Below, piece after piece: positions 1-8,769 of a DNA stretch of 64,000 nt; the first letter of the stretch is position 1, and each line of letters opens with the position of its first letter. This stretch comes from Phycisphaerales bacterium (GTDB lineage Bacteria > Planctomycetota > Phycisphaerae > Phycisphaerales > UBA1924): assembly GCA_020427635.1 (NCBI GenBank), contig JAGQOH010000006.1, positions 22,843 through 86,842 of the forward strand, given 5' to 3'. The notes beneath the pieces are model-generated. The model was not told the origin of the DNA. It did no database searches and saw nothing but the letters and a program-made list of their open reading frames with translations. Both the position numbers and the translations under genes were made by a program.

Positions 1-720
1 CGCAATAAGATCCAGTTCACAGGGTCAACGCGCTTCGCCGAGCAGCACCCAGACTACCCCGATGATCCGGACTACAATCCGGACAGCGAGGACATGGATG
101 CCATCTCGCGCAGCTCCTTGATGCTGCCCAACTACTCCGTTGACATCGGCACCAATAACTCGGACCCCGATCAGGATGTCCACCTGCACGGCGCGATCGT
201 CTCGGGCATCATCGACATCCGCGGCAACGCAATCATTGATGGCGTGCTCCTGAGCGACTTCACGCCGACCTATGGCGTCGCGCCGCTCAATCTGTACGAC
301 CAGGCCGTCGGTAATCCCGCCGACTTCAACATCACCCTGGGCTACTTTGGCCCGGAAGATGGCGACGAGGAAGGCATCGACCTGTCTGGCCTCGAGATGG
401 TCGATGGCCAATACGTCCTGGGTGTTGACACCGCGCGCGATCCCGACACCGGCGCGATGATCACGGTCGCTCAGGCGTCCGCGCTGGGCTATGACTCGCC
501 CGACGAGTACCCGGACGCTTGGTTCGACGGCATCGCCGACACCGACGCCGAGTTCTTCGATGGCGACTGGGCCGTGCGCAACGTCACGTTCAACGGCTTC
601 GGACGCATCGTGCTCAACTTCGACCCGTCCATGCCATTGCCCGATGGTCTGGCGACGCCCATTCGCATCGCCCCGCGCAGCTGGGGGTACGTCGAAGGAC
701 GCCTGTCCTACGACGAGTGA
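1..720 (+). CDS. C-terminal part of a hypothetical pilus/secretion-associated protein (5' end outside window)
   Basis: The frame is open from base 1, so the start lies outside the window; about 239 residues are visible. The visible part is acidic and rich in Gly and Asp, with a stretch predicting beta structure (IVSGIIDIRGNAIIDGVLL, about residues 66-84) like repeat strands of a polymer-forming or fibrous protein. It has no membrane segment. It ends 27 bases before a gene for a prepilin-type protein on the same strand, so it probably belongs to a type IV pilus or type II secretion pseudopilin cluster that continues to the left. I do not recognise the family; the link to secretion rests on context only. 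Confidence 0.6.
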   Translation, partial: RNKIQFTGSTRFAEQHPDYPDDPDYNPDSEDMDAISRSSLMLPNYSVDIGTNNSDPDQDVHLHGAIVSGIIDIRGNAIIDGVLLSDFTPTYGVAPLNLYDQAVGNPADFNITLGYFGPEDGDEEGIDLSGLEMVDGQYVLGVDTARDPDTGAMITVAQASALGYDSPDEYPDAWFDGIADTDAEFFDGDWAVRNVTFNGFGRIVLNFDPSMPLPDGLATPIRIAPRSWGYVEGRLSYDE

Positions 721-747
721 TCGGCCCGTCCCGAAAGGAGTCACACC

Positions 748-1467
748 ATGCATCCGCAGGTGCTCGACAACGCAGGTTCGCACATCCGTCGTCGCTCGCG
801 GCGCCGGCGCGGCTTCACCCTGATCGAGATGCTCATGGCACTCACCATCAGCGCCTCCCTCATGGCCGCCACGCTCGTCGCATTCGACGGCATGTACAAG
901 ATCTACGACACCTCGACGACGTCCGCCTCGAACCATGTCGTCGCGCGCATCGCGGTCTCGCGCTTGCTTGGCATGATGCGCACCGGGTCCGACTTTGGGC
1001 CCTTCCCCGCCGACGTGCTCAACAGCGATGTCAACCCGCTAAAGGCAGACTACTTCGAGTTCGCCTCGCAAACCAACGCGCAAACGGGCGCGATCGAACA
1101 GATCACGCGCGTCGAGTTCCGCCTGCCGGGCCAAGACGCACCGCTGCGCACTTGGGGCGCCAATGACGATCCGCCATTGATCGACTCCGATGCCGATGGC
1201 GAAGGCGATACCATGGGCCCGGGCGAGCTCTGGGTCATCGTGATCGATCCCTCATCGGGCGATGAGCAAGAGTTCCTCATGCTCTCCGACGTGCGCTCCG
1301 TCGCATTCGAGCTCGAATATGACATCGGGCCGCGCCTTGTCAAAGGCACCATCGACATCACCTTCGAGCCCACGCTCGCGTCAGACAACACCGTCTGGAC
1401 GCCTGCGACGCCCGAGAGTGTGCGCCTGGTCGCCAGCGCCATGCCCCGCCGATCAGTCGATCGTTAA
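748..1467 (+). CDS. Type IV pilin-like / pseudopilin with prepilin N-terminal methylation site
   Basis: A 239-residue protein. Near residue 30 it has the prepilin peptidase signature RRGFTLIEMLMALTISAS: a basic leader, Gly before Phe, Glu at +5, then one hydrophobic helix. The rest is a globular domain with no further membrane segment. Size and layout fit a minor pseudopilin of the GspJ/PilW kind, assembled in the inner membrane and processed by a PilD-type peptidase. The start is supported by an AAGGAG ribosome site 7 bases upstream. It follows the partial gene at the left edge and ends one base short of the convergent gnd gene. Which system it serves (type II secretion or pili) cannot be told here. 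Confidence 0.85.
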   Translation: MHPQVLDNAGSHIRRRSRRRRGFTLIEMLMALTISASLMAATLVAFDGMYKIYDTSTTSASNHVVARIAVSRLLGMMRTGSDFGPFPADVLNSDVNPLKADYFEFASQTNAQTGAIEQITRVEFRLPGQDAPLRTWGANDDPPLIDSDADGEGDTMGPGELWVIVIDPSSGDEQEFLMLSDVRSVAFELEYDIGPRLVKGTIDITFEPTLASDNTVWTPATPESVRLVASAMPRRSVDR

Positions 1468-1468
1468 G

Positions 1469-3010
1469 TCAGACCTCGACTTCAACCCGCTCATCCGCTG
1501 GCCAGGTCACATGGAAGTGCTTGCCGCGCGGCGCATCGACACGCTCATACGTATGTGCGCCAAAGTAGTCGCGCTGCGCCTGGAGCAATGATGCGGGCAA
1601 TCGACTGGCACGGAAGCCATCGAAGTACGTCAGCGCCGATGCAAACGCTGGCGCAGGCACGCCCGCCATCGCCGCTGCCGCAATCACATTGCGCCACGCC
1701 TCTTGGTGCTTCTGCATCACATCCGTGAAATACGGATCCAACAACAGATTGCGCAAGTCGCGCTGCTTGCCATACGCATCCGTGATCTTCTGCAGGAACT
1801 TTGCACGGATGATGCACCCGCCGCGCCACAGGCTCGCAATCTCACCCAGATCCAGATCCCATCCAAACTCCTGCGACGCCGCCGCCATGAGCGCAAAACC
1901 CTGGGCATACGAGCAGATCTTCGCGCAATACAGCGCCTGCCCCACCGCGTCGATGAACCGCTCACGATCCTCGAAGAACCGATCATCAAGCACACCGATC
2001 GCATACCCGTTCGGCCCGCTCAGCATCTTCGAGGCCGTTTCGCGCCCGTCACGATCCGCGCTCAGCGCCCGGGCAAACACCGCTTCCGCGATCGTCGCCG
2101 CCGGCACGCCCATGTCGAGCGCCGCCACCGCCGTCCACTTGCCCGTGCCCTTCTGCCCCGCAGCGTCAAGCACCACATCAACAAAAGGTGACCCCGTGCT
2201 CGGATCACGCTGCCGCAGAATGTCCGCGGTGATCTCGATCAGGAACGAATCCAGGTCGCCCTTGTTCCAGCGCGCAAAGACCTCTGCACACTCGCTTGGC
2301 TGCAGCTGCGCAAGATGACGCATCAGGTCATACGCCTCGCAGATCATCTGCATGTCCGCATATTCGATGCCGTTATGCACCATCTTCACGAAGTGCCCCG
2401 CAGCGCCAGGCCCGATGTACGCCGTGCATGGCACGCCACCCTGCACAGGCTTGCCCGGCGCAGCACCCTCAATGGGCTTGCCGGTCTTCGCATCCACCTT
2501 CGCCGCGATTGCGTTCCAAATGGGCTCGAGCATGGGCCAAGCTTCCTTGTCCCCGCCCGGCATCAATGATGGCCCAAACCGCGCGCCCTCTTCACCTCCA
2601 GAGACACCCGAACCAATGAACCGAATGCCCTCTTCGTGCGCTTCGCGCTCACGCCGTGCCGTGTCATCCCAACGCGCATTGCCGCCGTCGACAATGATGT
2701 CGCCCTCGTCAAGCAGCGGCATCAACGCCTTGATCACCGCATCCGTGCCGGCCCCCGCCTTCACCATCAGCACAATCCGCCGCGGGCGGCGAATCGCCGA
2801 AACGAAGTCCTCCAACTCTTCATAGCCTTCCAACGAGCCGCCCAGCTCGCCGAACGACCCCGCCGGGTGCGCCGCCACGAAATCCTGCATGGTCTGCGTC
2901 GTCCGGTTGTAGACCACCACCTTGAACCCGTGGTCCGCCATGTTCAGGGCCAAGTTCTGCCCCATCACCGCCAACCCGATGAGCCCAACGTCCGCTCCGT
3001 GTTCAGACAT
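1469..3010 (-). CDS. gnd: 6-phosphogluconate dehydrogenase (decarboxylating)
   Basis: A 513-residue cytosolic enzyme of the oxidative pentose phosphate pathway that converts 6-phosphogluconate to ribulose 5-phosphate with reduction of NADP or NAD. The N-terminal dinucleotide-binding turn GLIGLAVMG lies at residues 9-17, the substrate motif [15 protein letters not shown] at 134-148, and the catalytic lysine in [12 protein letters not shown] at about residue 209. It is longer than the usual 470-480 residues, partly because of about 20 extra residues near 172-193, just before the catalytic lysine segment. An AGGGGGG ribosome site precedes the ATG. It is a single gene facing the pilin-like gene, next to tRNA-Ala. 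Confidence 0.95.
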   Translation of the reverse strand: MSEHGADVGLIGLAVMGQNLALNMADHGFKVVVYNRTTQTMQDFVAAHPAGSFGELGGSLEGYEELEDFVSAIRRPRRIVLMVKAGAGTDAVIKALMPLLDEGDIIVDGGNARWDDTARREREAHEEGIRFIGSGVSGGEEGARFGPSLMPGGDKEAWPMLEPIWNAIAAKVDAKTGKPIEGAAPGKPVQGGVPCTAYIGPGAAGHFVKMVHNGIEYADMQMICEAYDLMRHLAQLQPSECAEVFARWNKGDLDSFLIEITADILRQRDPSTGSPFVDVVLDAAGQKGTGKWTAVAALDMGVPAATIAEAVFARALSADRDGRETASKMLSGPNGYAIGVLDDRFFEDRERFIDAVGQALYCAKICSYAQGFALMAAASQEFGWDLDLGEIASLWRGGCIIRAKFLQKITDAYGKQRDLRNLLLDPYFTDVMQKHQEAWRNVIAAAAMAGVPAPAFASALTYFDGFRASRLPASLLQAQRDYFGAHTYERVDAPRGKHFHVTWPADERVEVEV

Positions 3011-3129
3011 GCCCAGATCCCCCCTGCAGCTCGTTTGTTTCGGACCTTGCCCTCATTGTCGGCAGAAAAACACCCCGGGACAACGCAATCGCCAGGATTC
3101 TGCCCTTGGGCTATGCTTGGGGCCCTCCC

Positions 3130-3202
3130 GGGGCGGTAACTCAATTGGGAGAGTGCCAGCTTTGCAAGCTGGAAGTTGCCGGTTCGAGCCCGGTCCGCTC
3201 CA
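3130..3202 (+). tRNA. tRNA-Ala, anticodon TGC
   Basis: A 73-nt cloverleaf. The acceptor arm GGGGCGG (3130-3136) pairs with CCGCTCC (3195-3201), with one G-T pair, and the discriminator is A3202. The D stem is ACTC/GAGT. The anticodon stem CCAGC/GCTGG encloses loop TTTGCAA, giving anticodon TGC at 3163-3165. The T arm is GCCGG-TTCGAGC-CCGGT. The 3' CCA is not encoded. It stands alone between gnd and the lipoprotein operon. The stretch 3011-3355 holds nothing else I can name. Confidence 0.95.
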
Positions 3203-3355
3203 CTTCATACCAGGCGATTCGCCGCAGGCCCGCACGCGCCGCGACGCCCCGACCCACGTCCAGATTGAAACCGATCGGCTCAACCCTGGAATAATGGGGC
3301 AGCGCGGCGCAATCGCCAAGCGTCGAGGGGATGACCTTTTCAGGGGGAGCAACAC

Positions 3356-3922
3356 ATGCACCATCGAGCACACACCAGCGCCTTCATTGTCGGCCTATCC
3401 ACCGTCGCCTTCACCTTCCTCGGCGCGTGCGAGACCACGCCGCCCGACTATGGCCGCACAACCACCCGCCCCGTCGATCAGCGCGTCTCAAGCGAGCAAG
3501 GCTTGGCCTCCAAAGACCTCGTCTCCGCCACCGACAACATGACCCAGTCCATCGCCTCGATGCCAGAGTTCCGCGACGCGCCCTACCGCGTGCAGATCGT
3601 CATGGACCAGGTGCAGAACCGTACGCACATGCCCGCGCGTGACTTCGACATCTACCTCGCGCGCATCCGCGCCAACCTCAACCAATCCGGCGCGCGCTAC
3701 AACATCGGCTTTGTTGAAAACCGCGCAAGCCTCGAAGCCGTCCGCGCCCGCGAAGGCGCGCCGCAGGTCGACTACCAGACCAAGGCCGATTACACGCTCA
3801 AGGGTGTGTTCTACGACCTGCCCAACCGCGGCTCGGACTACTACCTCCTCACCTTCCAGATTGTCGACCTGCACGATGGCCAGATCGTCTGGGAAGGCTC
3901 CTACGAAGTGAAGTTCGCCTGA
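3356..3922 (+). CDS. LpoB-like outer-membrane lipoprotein (penicillin-binding protein activator family)
   Basis: A 188-residue lipoprotein. The signal peptide ends in lipobox FLGAC with the lipidated Cys at residue 25. The globular domain carries the LpoB pattern: a strand then NRT (VQIVMDQVQNRTHMP), an amphipathic helix with LARIRANLNQSG, a YTLKGVFYDL strand, and a C-terminal QIVDLHDGQIVWEGSYEV segment. In enterobacteria LpoB crosses the peptidoglycan to stimulate the transglycosylase and transpeptidase PBP1b. Here the role is inferred by family only. A strong AGGGGGAG site lies 6 bases before the ATG. It is first of four lipoprotein genes with gaps or overlaps under 12 bases, so probably one operon starting just after the tRNA. 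Confidence 0.8.
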   Translation: MHHRAHTSAFIVGLSTVAFTFLGACETTPPDYGRTTTRPVDQRVSSEQGLASKDLVSATDNMTQSIASMPEFRDAPYRVQIVMDQVQNRTHMPARDFDIYLARIRANLNQSGARYNIGFVENRASLEAVRAREGAPQVDYQTKADYTLKGVFYDLPNRGSDYYLLTFQIVDLHDGQIVWEGSYEVKFA

Positions 3923-3932
3923 GGCGCGCCCC

Positions 3933-4493
3933 ATGTGCCGATGGACCGGAATCATGGGCGCGCTGTGCGCCGCGGGCGTCTTCGCGCTCGGCGCTTGCGC
4001 CACGCCGCGCATCAACACCACGATGCTCGACGCGCGCGACATCGTCTCCATGACCGACGCCATGCTCGAATCACTTGCCCGTGATCCTGCAATCGGTCAG
4101 CGCCCAGACTCCAGCGCCCCCTGGATCGTCACACTCGACCGTGCCGAGAACATGACCGAACATCCCATGTCAGAAAATGAGCGCTGGACCGCGATGGCGC
4201 GTCTCCGCGCCAAGCTCGCCGAAAGCAGCTTCGCGCACGAACACGCCCTCATCTTCATCCTGCCTGGCGAAGAGTGGCGTCGCCTCGAACCCGCCCAAGC
4301 CGCCGCGAGCACGCGCCTCCAACCGACCCACGCCCTCCGCGCCACCTTCTGGTCCGACACGCAGTCCAACCGCCGCCAGCGCACCGACGCCTACCTCTGC
4401 ACGTTCCGCCTGAGCGAACTCACCACCGGCGCCATCCTGTGGGAAGACGCCTTCGAACTCGAACACGCCATCGCAAGGAACACCCTCGACTGA
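3933..4493 (+). CDS. Second LpoB-like lipoprotein, paralogue of the preceding gene
   Basis: A 186-residue lipoprotein with lipobox ALGAC (Cys at residue 22). It follows the same plan as its upstream neighbour: PWIVTLDRAENMTEHPMS aligns with the VQIVMDQVQNRT strand, then a MARLRAKLAESS helix, an ALRATFWSD strand, and FRLSELTTGAILWEDAFELE at the end. The NRT triplet is changed to NMT, so it has diverged. It starts 10 bases after the first copy and its stop overlaps the next start by one base, which indicates translation in one message. Tandem duplication followed by divergence is the simplest reading. Whether both copies activate a synthase, or one became a partner of the other, cannot be told. 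Confidence 0.7.
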   Translation: MCRWTGIMGALCAAGVFALGACATPRINTTMLDARDIVSMTDAMLESLARDPAIGQRPDSSAPWIVTLDRAENMTEHPMSENERWTAMARLRAKLAESSFAHEHALIFILPGEEWRRLEPAQAAASTRLQPTHALRATFWSDTQSNRRQRTDAYLCTFRLSELTTGAILWEDAFELEHAIARNTLD

Positions 4494-6169
4494 TGCTGCG
4501 CACATTCGCATCCATCGCGCTGCTCGTCATTCCGCTGCTGCTGGGCGCATGCGCCGCCCAGGATCGCGCCATGAACGCCGCCGCCGGCGCATTCAGCGCC
4601 GCCGATTACACGCGCACGCGCAAAGCCCTGCGCGGCCCCGCCAACCGCGAACCGATCCACGAAAACACCGTGCTCGATGCCGCCGCGCTGGGCATGGCCG
4701 CCCTCGCAGATGGCGACACCTTCGAAGCCGACCAGGCCCTCATGCGCGCCTATCAGCTGCTCGAATCGGGCAACCTGAACGATGACAACCGCCTCTTCGC
4801 CGCCGCCGTCATCAACGAAGGCATTTCGGTCTACAAGGGCGAGCCCTTCGAACAGGCCATGACCTATCACGCGCTCGCCGTCACTGCCGCGCTCGAAGGC
4901 GATTGGGAAAACGTCCGCATCGCCTCCCGCGCGAGCACGCGCAAGCTCCGCGAATTCGCCGACGCCCGCAGTTCAGACACACCCACGCCGCCCGAAGCCG
5001 TCGCCGAGGAACTCGCCGAGCGCGACACAAATGACGACGCATCCGCATTCATCACCGTCGACACCAACTTCGCCGTCGCCTACCTCTTGGAGGCCATCGC
5101 CGACAACGCCATCGGGCGCACCTCGAACGCCATCGCGCTCGCCAAAGCCGCCGACTCGCGCGTCGCGCCACTCGCCGACGACATCGCCGCTGCGCGCTAC
5201 AACACCGTTGTCATCGTGCATCTCGGTATGGGCCCCGTGAAGGAGCCCACGGGCCCGCACCAAGAGTCAACACTCTGGACACCTCGCGAGCCTGACGACC
5301 CGGGCCCCATGTTCACCACCTTCAACGGTTGGGACGCCGCGCCGGGCGTGCGCCCCGTCACCAACGTCGCGCGCATGTCACGCGACCATCGTTGGATCAA
5401 TTTCGAATCAATCCGCCGACTCAAGGCCCTCATTGGCGAAGGCCTCGTCGTAGGTGGCGTGATCGTCGGCGCAGGCAATGAGCGCAACGAATCCAACCAA
5501 ATCGCAAGCGCCGCGATGATCCTCACGGGCATCCTGCTGCAAGCTTCCTCCGCCGCAGACCTGCGCCACAACTCCCTCCTCCCCGCCGCCGTCTACCTCG
5601 CCGTCATGGACTTGCCCGAACAACCGGGCACGCTCGAGCTGCGCTTCCCCGAGCGCGGCCTGCCGCCCATGGCCATCCCCAACTTCACGCCAGGCGCCGT
5701 GCGCAATCCCGCGGTCGTCTACATGCGCCTCACCGGGCGCGAACCTGCGCGCTGGTACACCGCAAACACCATCCTGTACACGAACGACGCCGACCCACCC
5801 CGCGCAGGCGCCATCCCATGGATCCTGGGCGGGCGCGACGTCTCCACGCCAACCCAAGCCGTGCTCGACGCCTACCAGGCCGGCGGCGTGCTCACCGACA
5901 TCTCACTGAGCGAACTCGAAGAGCTCTATCGCCTCGAAGGCATCCAGATTGGCGAAGGCCCAACCGGGCCCGATGACCGCCGACACGCAAGCTATCAGCA
6001 CATCTTCGATGGCGGCAGCGCACTCTTCACCCCGCACCCATTCACGATGGGCTACAAGCGATTGATGTGCATCTCGCACATTTCATACGTCCCCAAGAGC
6101 GCGCGTGTACGCGAGCTCGCAGAACGCATTCGACGCAACACGCATTCCAACCAGGAGGTCTCCCCATGA
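4493..6169 (+). CDS. COG3014-like lipoprotein with TPR-type helical N-terminal region
   Basis: A 558-residue lipoprotein. The ATG at 4493 overlaps the upstream stop by one base and gives a clean lipoprotein signal with lipobox LLGAC (Cys at residue 20); the open frame upstream of it is a shadow. Residues about 40-280 are alpha-helical and repeat-like (ENTVLDAAALGMAALADGD, QAMTYHALAVTAALEGDW), resembling tetratricopeptide repeats. Residues about 300-540 are less regular and end near HPFTMGYKRLM. The general plan matches the uncharacterised COG3014 proteins that occur beside lpoB and ycfL in other bacteria. A periplasmic or outer-membrane scaffold for cell-wall synthesis is the likely role, inferred from family and context. 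Confidence 0.65.
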   Translation: MLRTFASIALLVIPLLLGACAAQDRAMNAAAGAFSAADYTRTRKALRGPANREPIHENTVLDAAALGMAALADGDTFEADQALMRAYQLLESGNLNDDNRLFAAAVINEGISVYKGEPFEQAMTYHALAVTAALEGDWENVRIASRASTRKLREFADARSSDTPTPPEAVAEELAERDTNDDASAFITVDTNFAVAYLLEAIADNAIGRTSNAIALAKAADSRVAPLADDIAAARYNTVVIVHLGMGPVKEPTGPHQESTLWTPREPDDPGPMFTTFNGWDAAPGVRPVTNVARMSRDHRWINFESIRRLKALIGEGLVVGGVIVGAGNERNESNQIASAAMILTGILLQASSAADLRHNSLLPAAVYLAVMDLPEQPGTLELRFPERGLPPMAIPNFTPGAVRNPAVVYMRLTGREPARWYTANTILYTNDADPPRAGAIPWILGGRDVSTPTQAVLDAYQAGGVLTDISLSELEELYRLEGIQIGEGPTGPDDRRHASYQHIFDGGSALFTPHPFTMGYKRLMCISHISYVPKSARVRELAERIRRNTHSNQEVSP

Positions 6170-6585
6170 AACGCACCATCGCAACCGGTTTGTCGCTCCT
6201 GAGCCTCGCGCTGCTCGGCGCATGCCAGACCACGACGCCCTATCCAAACGCAGGCCGACCCGACCCGGTCATGGCCCCCGCGAATAACCCGCGCATCACG
6301 GTCATCCAGCCCGAACTCATGGAGCTGCTTGGCTTCGACGCCCCGATCGTCACCAAAGACCAAGGCCGCCTGCGCGTCGCGGTGCCCGTGCGCAACCTCA
6401 CCGACACGCGCTACACGCTCGATTACAAGTTCACCTTCTATGACGAGGTTGGCAGAGAAGTTCGACCACTCTTCGGCTACCAGGAGATGATCCTGGACGC
6501 CAAGGAGCAGCGCCGCCCCGAAGCGACAGCGCTCGACACCACCGCCACGGACTGGCGCTTCCAAATCAAATGGGCCAACCGCTGA
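6166..6585 (+). CDS. YcfL-like (DUF1425) lipoprotein
   Basis: A 139-residue lipoprotein whose ATG overlaps the previous stop (ATGA). It has a textbook AGGAGG ribosome site 7 bases upstream, which fixes the start. The signal is MKRTIATGLSLLSLALLGAC with the lipidated Cys at residue 20. The rest is an Ig-like beta domain (LRVAVPVRNLTDTRYTLDYK, then FYDEVGREV and a C-terminal WRFQIKW), as in the YcfL/DUF1425 family. In Escherichia coli ycfL lies directly next to lpoB, and the same neighbourhood is seen here. Function is unknown in all species I know of. It ends the four-gene lipoprotein operon, 9 bases before a convergent cytochrome gene. Confidence 0.75.
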   Translation: MKRTIATGLSLLSLALLGACQTTTPYPNAGRPDPVMAPANNPRITVIQPELMELLGFDAPIVTKDQGRLRVAVPVRNLTDTRYTLDYKFTFYDEVGREVRPLFGYQEMILDAKEQRRPEATALDTTATDWRFQIKWANR

Positions 6586-6594
6586 TCAGTCGCC

Positions 6595-8559
6595 TTACAC
6601 CGACTGTCCGAAGTTGAACAGTACGACCGTCAAGTCGGCGAGGTCAACGATGCCATCGCAGTTGACATCGCCCACCACCGCGCCCGCGCTCGTCACCGTT
6701 CCAAAGTTGAACAGCACGACCGACAGGTCGCTCAGGTCCACCGTGCCCTCGCCGGTCGTATCGCCCGGCACGAACGCATTGATCGCGCTTGACACGTCGT
6801 CCATCGCGAATGGCGTCGCCCGTCCCACCGCGTCCCACGCGTTGTACAGGTCAAGCCCGCGCGAATCGGTCACGTTCGCATCACGCAGGAACTCGATGTA
6901 CTCCTTCGACGTCGTCTGGTAGTACAGTCGCACGCGCACATCCGCCGTCCCTTGCGGAATGCAGAAGCGCGTGTCGTCCCAGTGCTGACCGTCCGCGTAG
7001 GTGTACCCAACAGGCTCCGCCTGCACCGCCTCGAACCCCGCGTTCGTGAACCCCATGGGTGGAATGCGGTTATCGAAGTAGATCTTGTTGTTCAACGCCA
7101 AGTGGAAGCTTGGCCCCACGGGCAAACCAGTCGCGCCGCTCATCACAGAATCAATTCCGTGCTCCGCGTGATAGACCTTCGTATCTTCCGTCAGGTCAGC
7201 ATTCACGAAGTCATACGCGCCTCGCTCTTCGATCAGGCCGCCGCCCGAATCGAGGAACTGCACGTTCACCCAGATGCGCCGCCCCTCGGGATACGCCGTC
7301 AGCAGCTTGTGCCCACAGTAGTTGGTCACACGCACCTTCAACTCGCCACCAAACTGGGTCAGTTCGACGTCCGTCGCGTTCGACAGCATGTATTCCACGT
7401 CCGGCACCGCGTCCATCAACGCAATCGTCTGCTCGAAGTCCAGCGCAGGAATCGCGCCAACCGGAGACTGATACAGCTCCAGCAACAATTCAATCAAGTG
7501 CAGGTTTGCGCCCTGGAATGAGTGATATGCGCGGTCTGTCAACGTGCCGAAGTTGCCAATCGAGCAGCCTTCCGCAGTCACATCAGGCATGTGACAGTCC
7601 TGACACTTGCGCACCACCGACAGATTGCCGCCAAAGCGCCCACCCAGGTCCACGCCTGTGCTTGCATATTCCGAGTTCGCCCATTCGCTATACGTCCGCT
7701 GCTCCGGGAACATGTCGAACTTGTCACCCGTCGGGTGAGGCAGATTGTCGACCACTGGCAAGTAGCTGCCGTCGGGCTGCCGCATCAACGTCGGAATCGA
7801 AACGTCATGGCACTGCCCGCACATCGCGGCATCACGATGGAACGCCGAATCGCGCCACGCATGCGGTGGCGACGGCGCGGCGTACGCGCGCGGCCCGCGG
7901 CGAATATCCAACGGATCCACCACATACTGCGCATTGCCTGGCGATGTCGGCACCAAGCTGCCGCCCGGCGCCATGGCCAGCGCATCCAGAATCGCCTGAT
8001 CGTCCGGCGGGCTCACGCCTGGCTGATACACCGGGTCCACCGTCCGGTGACAGAAATGGCAACCCACGCCCTCATTCCAATCGGACGCAAAGAAGTCCGC
8101 ACCGTTGGTATCACTCGGCGTCGTCACACGGCCTTCCAGCCACGCGCGCGGTGCGTGGCAACGGAAGCACAATTGTCCCGCGCCCGGCGCATCTTGCTCT
8201 GCAATCGTCACCGCCGCCAAGAAGATCGGATCGCGCGCCGCATGGCTGTGCGTCGAGCCCAACCACCGCCCAGGCAAGAGCGCTGTCTGCGCATCGAACA
8301 CGCCGTGGCACGACACACAATTGGTGAACGTGAACACGGGATCGGTCACGGTGTTGGGCTGCGTGCCCTTTTGCTCAAAGTCGCCATCACCCGTCGGCAC
8401 GGGCAAACCCCGCGCCCGCACTGACGAAGGCGGATCGACGCTCAAGGCCGACTCCGTCGCCTCCGCCTGCGTCCATGCCGCAAGCCCCAGCAACACCGTG
8501 CTGCCAACGCCGACACCCACAACCCACGCCGACCGACGACGATTCAGACCATTCTCCAT
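6595..8559 (-). CDS. Exported five-haem cytochrome c-type protein with dockerin-like tail
   Basis: A 654-residue exported protein. The start chosen is the ATG at 8559, which gives a basic N-terminus, one hydrophobic segment (about residues 11-30) and an AEA-like cleavage site; the longer open frame upstream is antisense to ftsK. Five CxxCH haem sites are visible: CVSCH 81-85, CFRCH 131-135, CHFCH 167-171, CGQCH 247-251 and CQDCH 319-323. The central part resembles multihaem cytochromes of the cytochrome c-554 type. The last 58 residues hold two calcium-loop repeats (GDTTGEGTVDLSDL, GDVNCDGIVDLADL), a dockerin-like tail. Electron transfer outside the cytoplasmic membrane is likely; the partner is not in this window. 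Confidence 0.8.
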   Translation of the reverse strand: MENGLNRRRSAWVVGVGVGSTVLLGLAAWTQAEATESALSVDPPSSVRARGLPVPTGDGDFEQKGTQPNTVTDPVFTFTNCVSCHGVFDAQTALLPGRWLGSTHSHAARDPIFLAAVTIAEQDAPGAGQLCFRCHAPRAWLEGRVTTPSDTNGADFFASDWNEGVGCHFCHRTVDPVYQPGVSPPDDQAILDALAMAPGGSLVPTSPGNAQYVVDPLDIRRGPRAYAAPSPPHAWRDSAFHRDAAMCGQCHDVSIPTLMRQPDGSYLPVVDNLPHPTGDKFDMFPEQRTYSEWANSEYASTGVDLGGRFGGNLSVVRKCQDCHMPDVTAEGCSIGNFGTLTDRAYHSFQGANLHLIELLLELYQSPVGAIPALDFEQTIALMDAVPDVEYMLSNATDVELTQFGGELKVRVTNYCGHKLLTAYPEGRRIWVNVQFLDSGGGLIEERGAYDFVNADLTEDTKVYHAEHGIDSVMSGATGLPVGPSFHLALNNKIYFDNRIPPMGFTNAGFEAVQAEPVGYTYADGQHWDDTRFCIPQGTADVRVRLYYQTTSKEYIEFLRDANVTDSRGLDLYNAWDAVGRATPFAMDDVSSAINAFVPGDTTGEGTVDLSDLSVVLFNFGTVTSAGAVVGDVNCDGIVDLADLTVVLFNFGQSV

Positions 8560-8769
8560 GTCCCACCCCAATCTGGTTCTTCGGCTAGGGAATAGCGACC
8601 TGTAGACCCGAAATAAGGCTACCCCATTGCAAAGTGGCTGCAAGCGGGTTCTTACCAGAAAATATGCCCGATTCCGGGCAATCCCGAACAGATGAGAATC
8701 CGGGAAAGACCGCCGCCGCAACGCCCGAAAACATCCCCCCGCCCGACCCCCTTGGTCGATATCCCGAGC

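Noticed and set aside
25..936. A minus-strand open frame at the left edge
   Set aside because: Composition is that of a shadow frame, while the plus strand codes a sensible protein end and a pilin-like protein.
8665..8680. Hairpin TGCCCG-ATTC-CGGGCA between the cytochrome and ftsK genes as a terminator
   Set aside because: Neither strand has a T run after the stem, and both flanking genes start, not end, here. It might be an operator, but nothing supports that.
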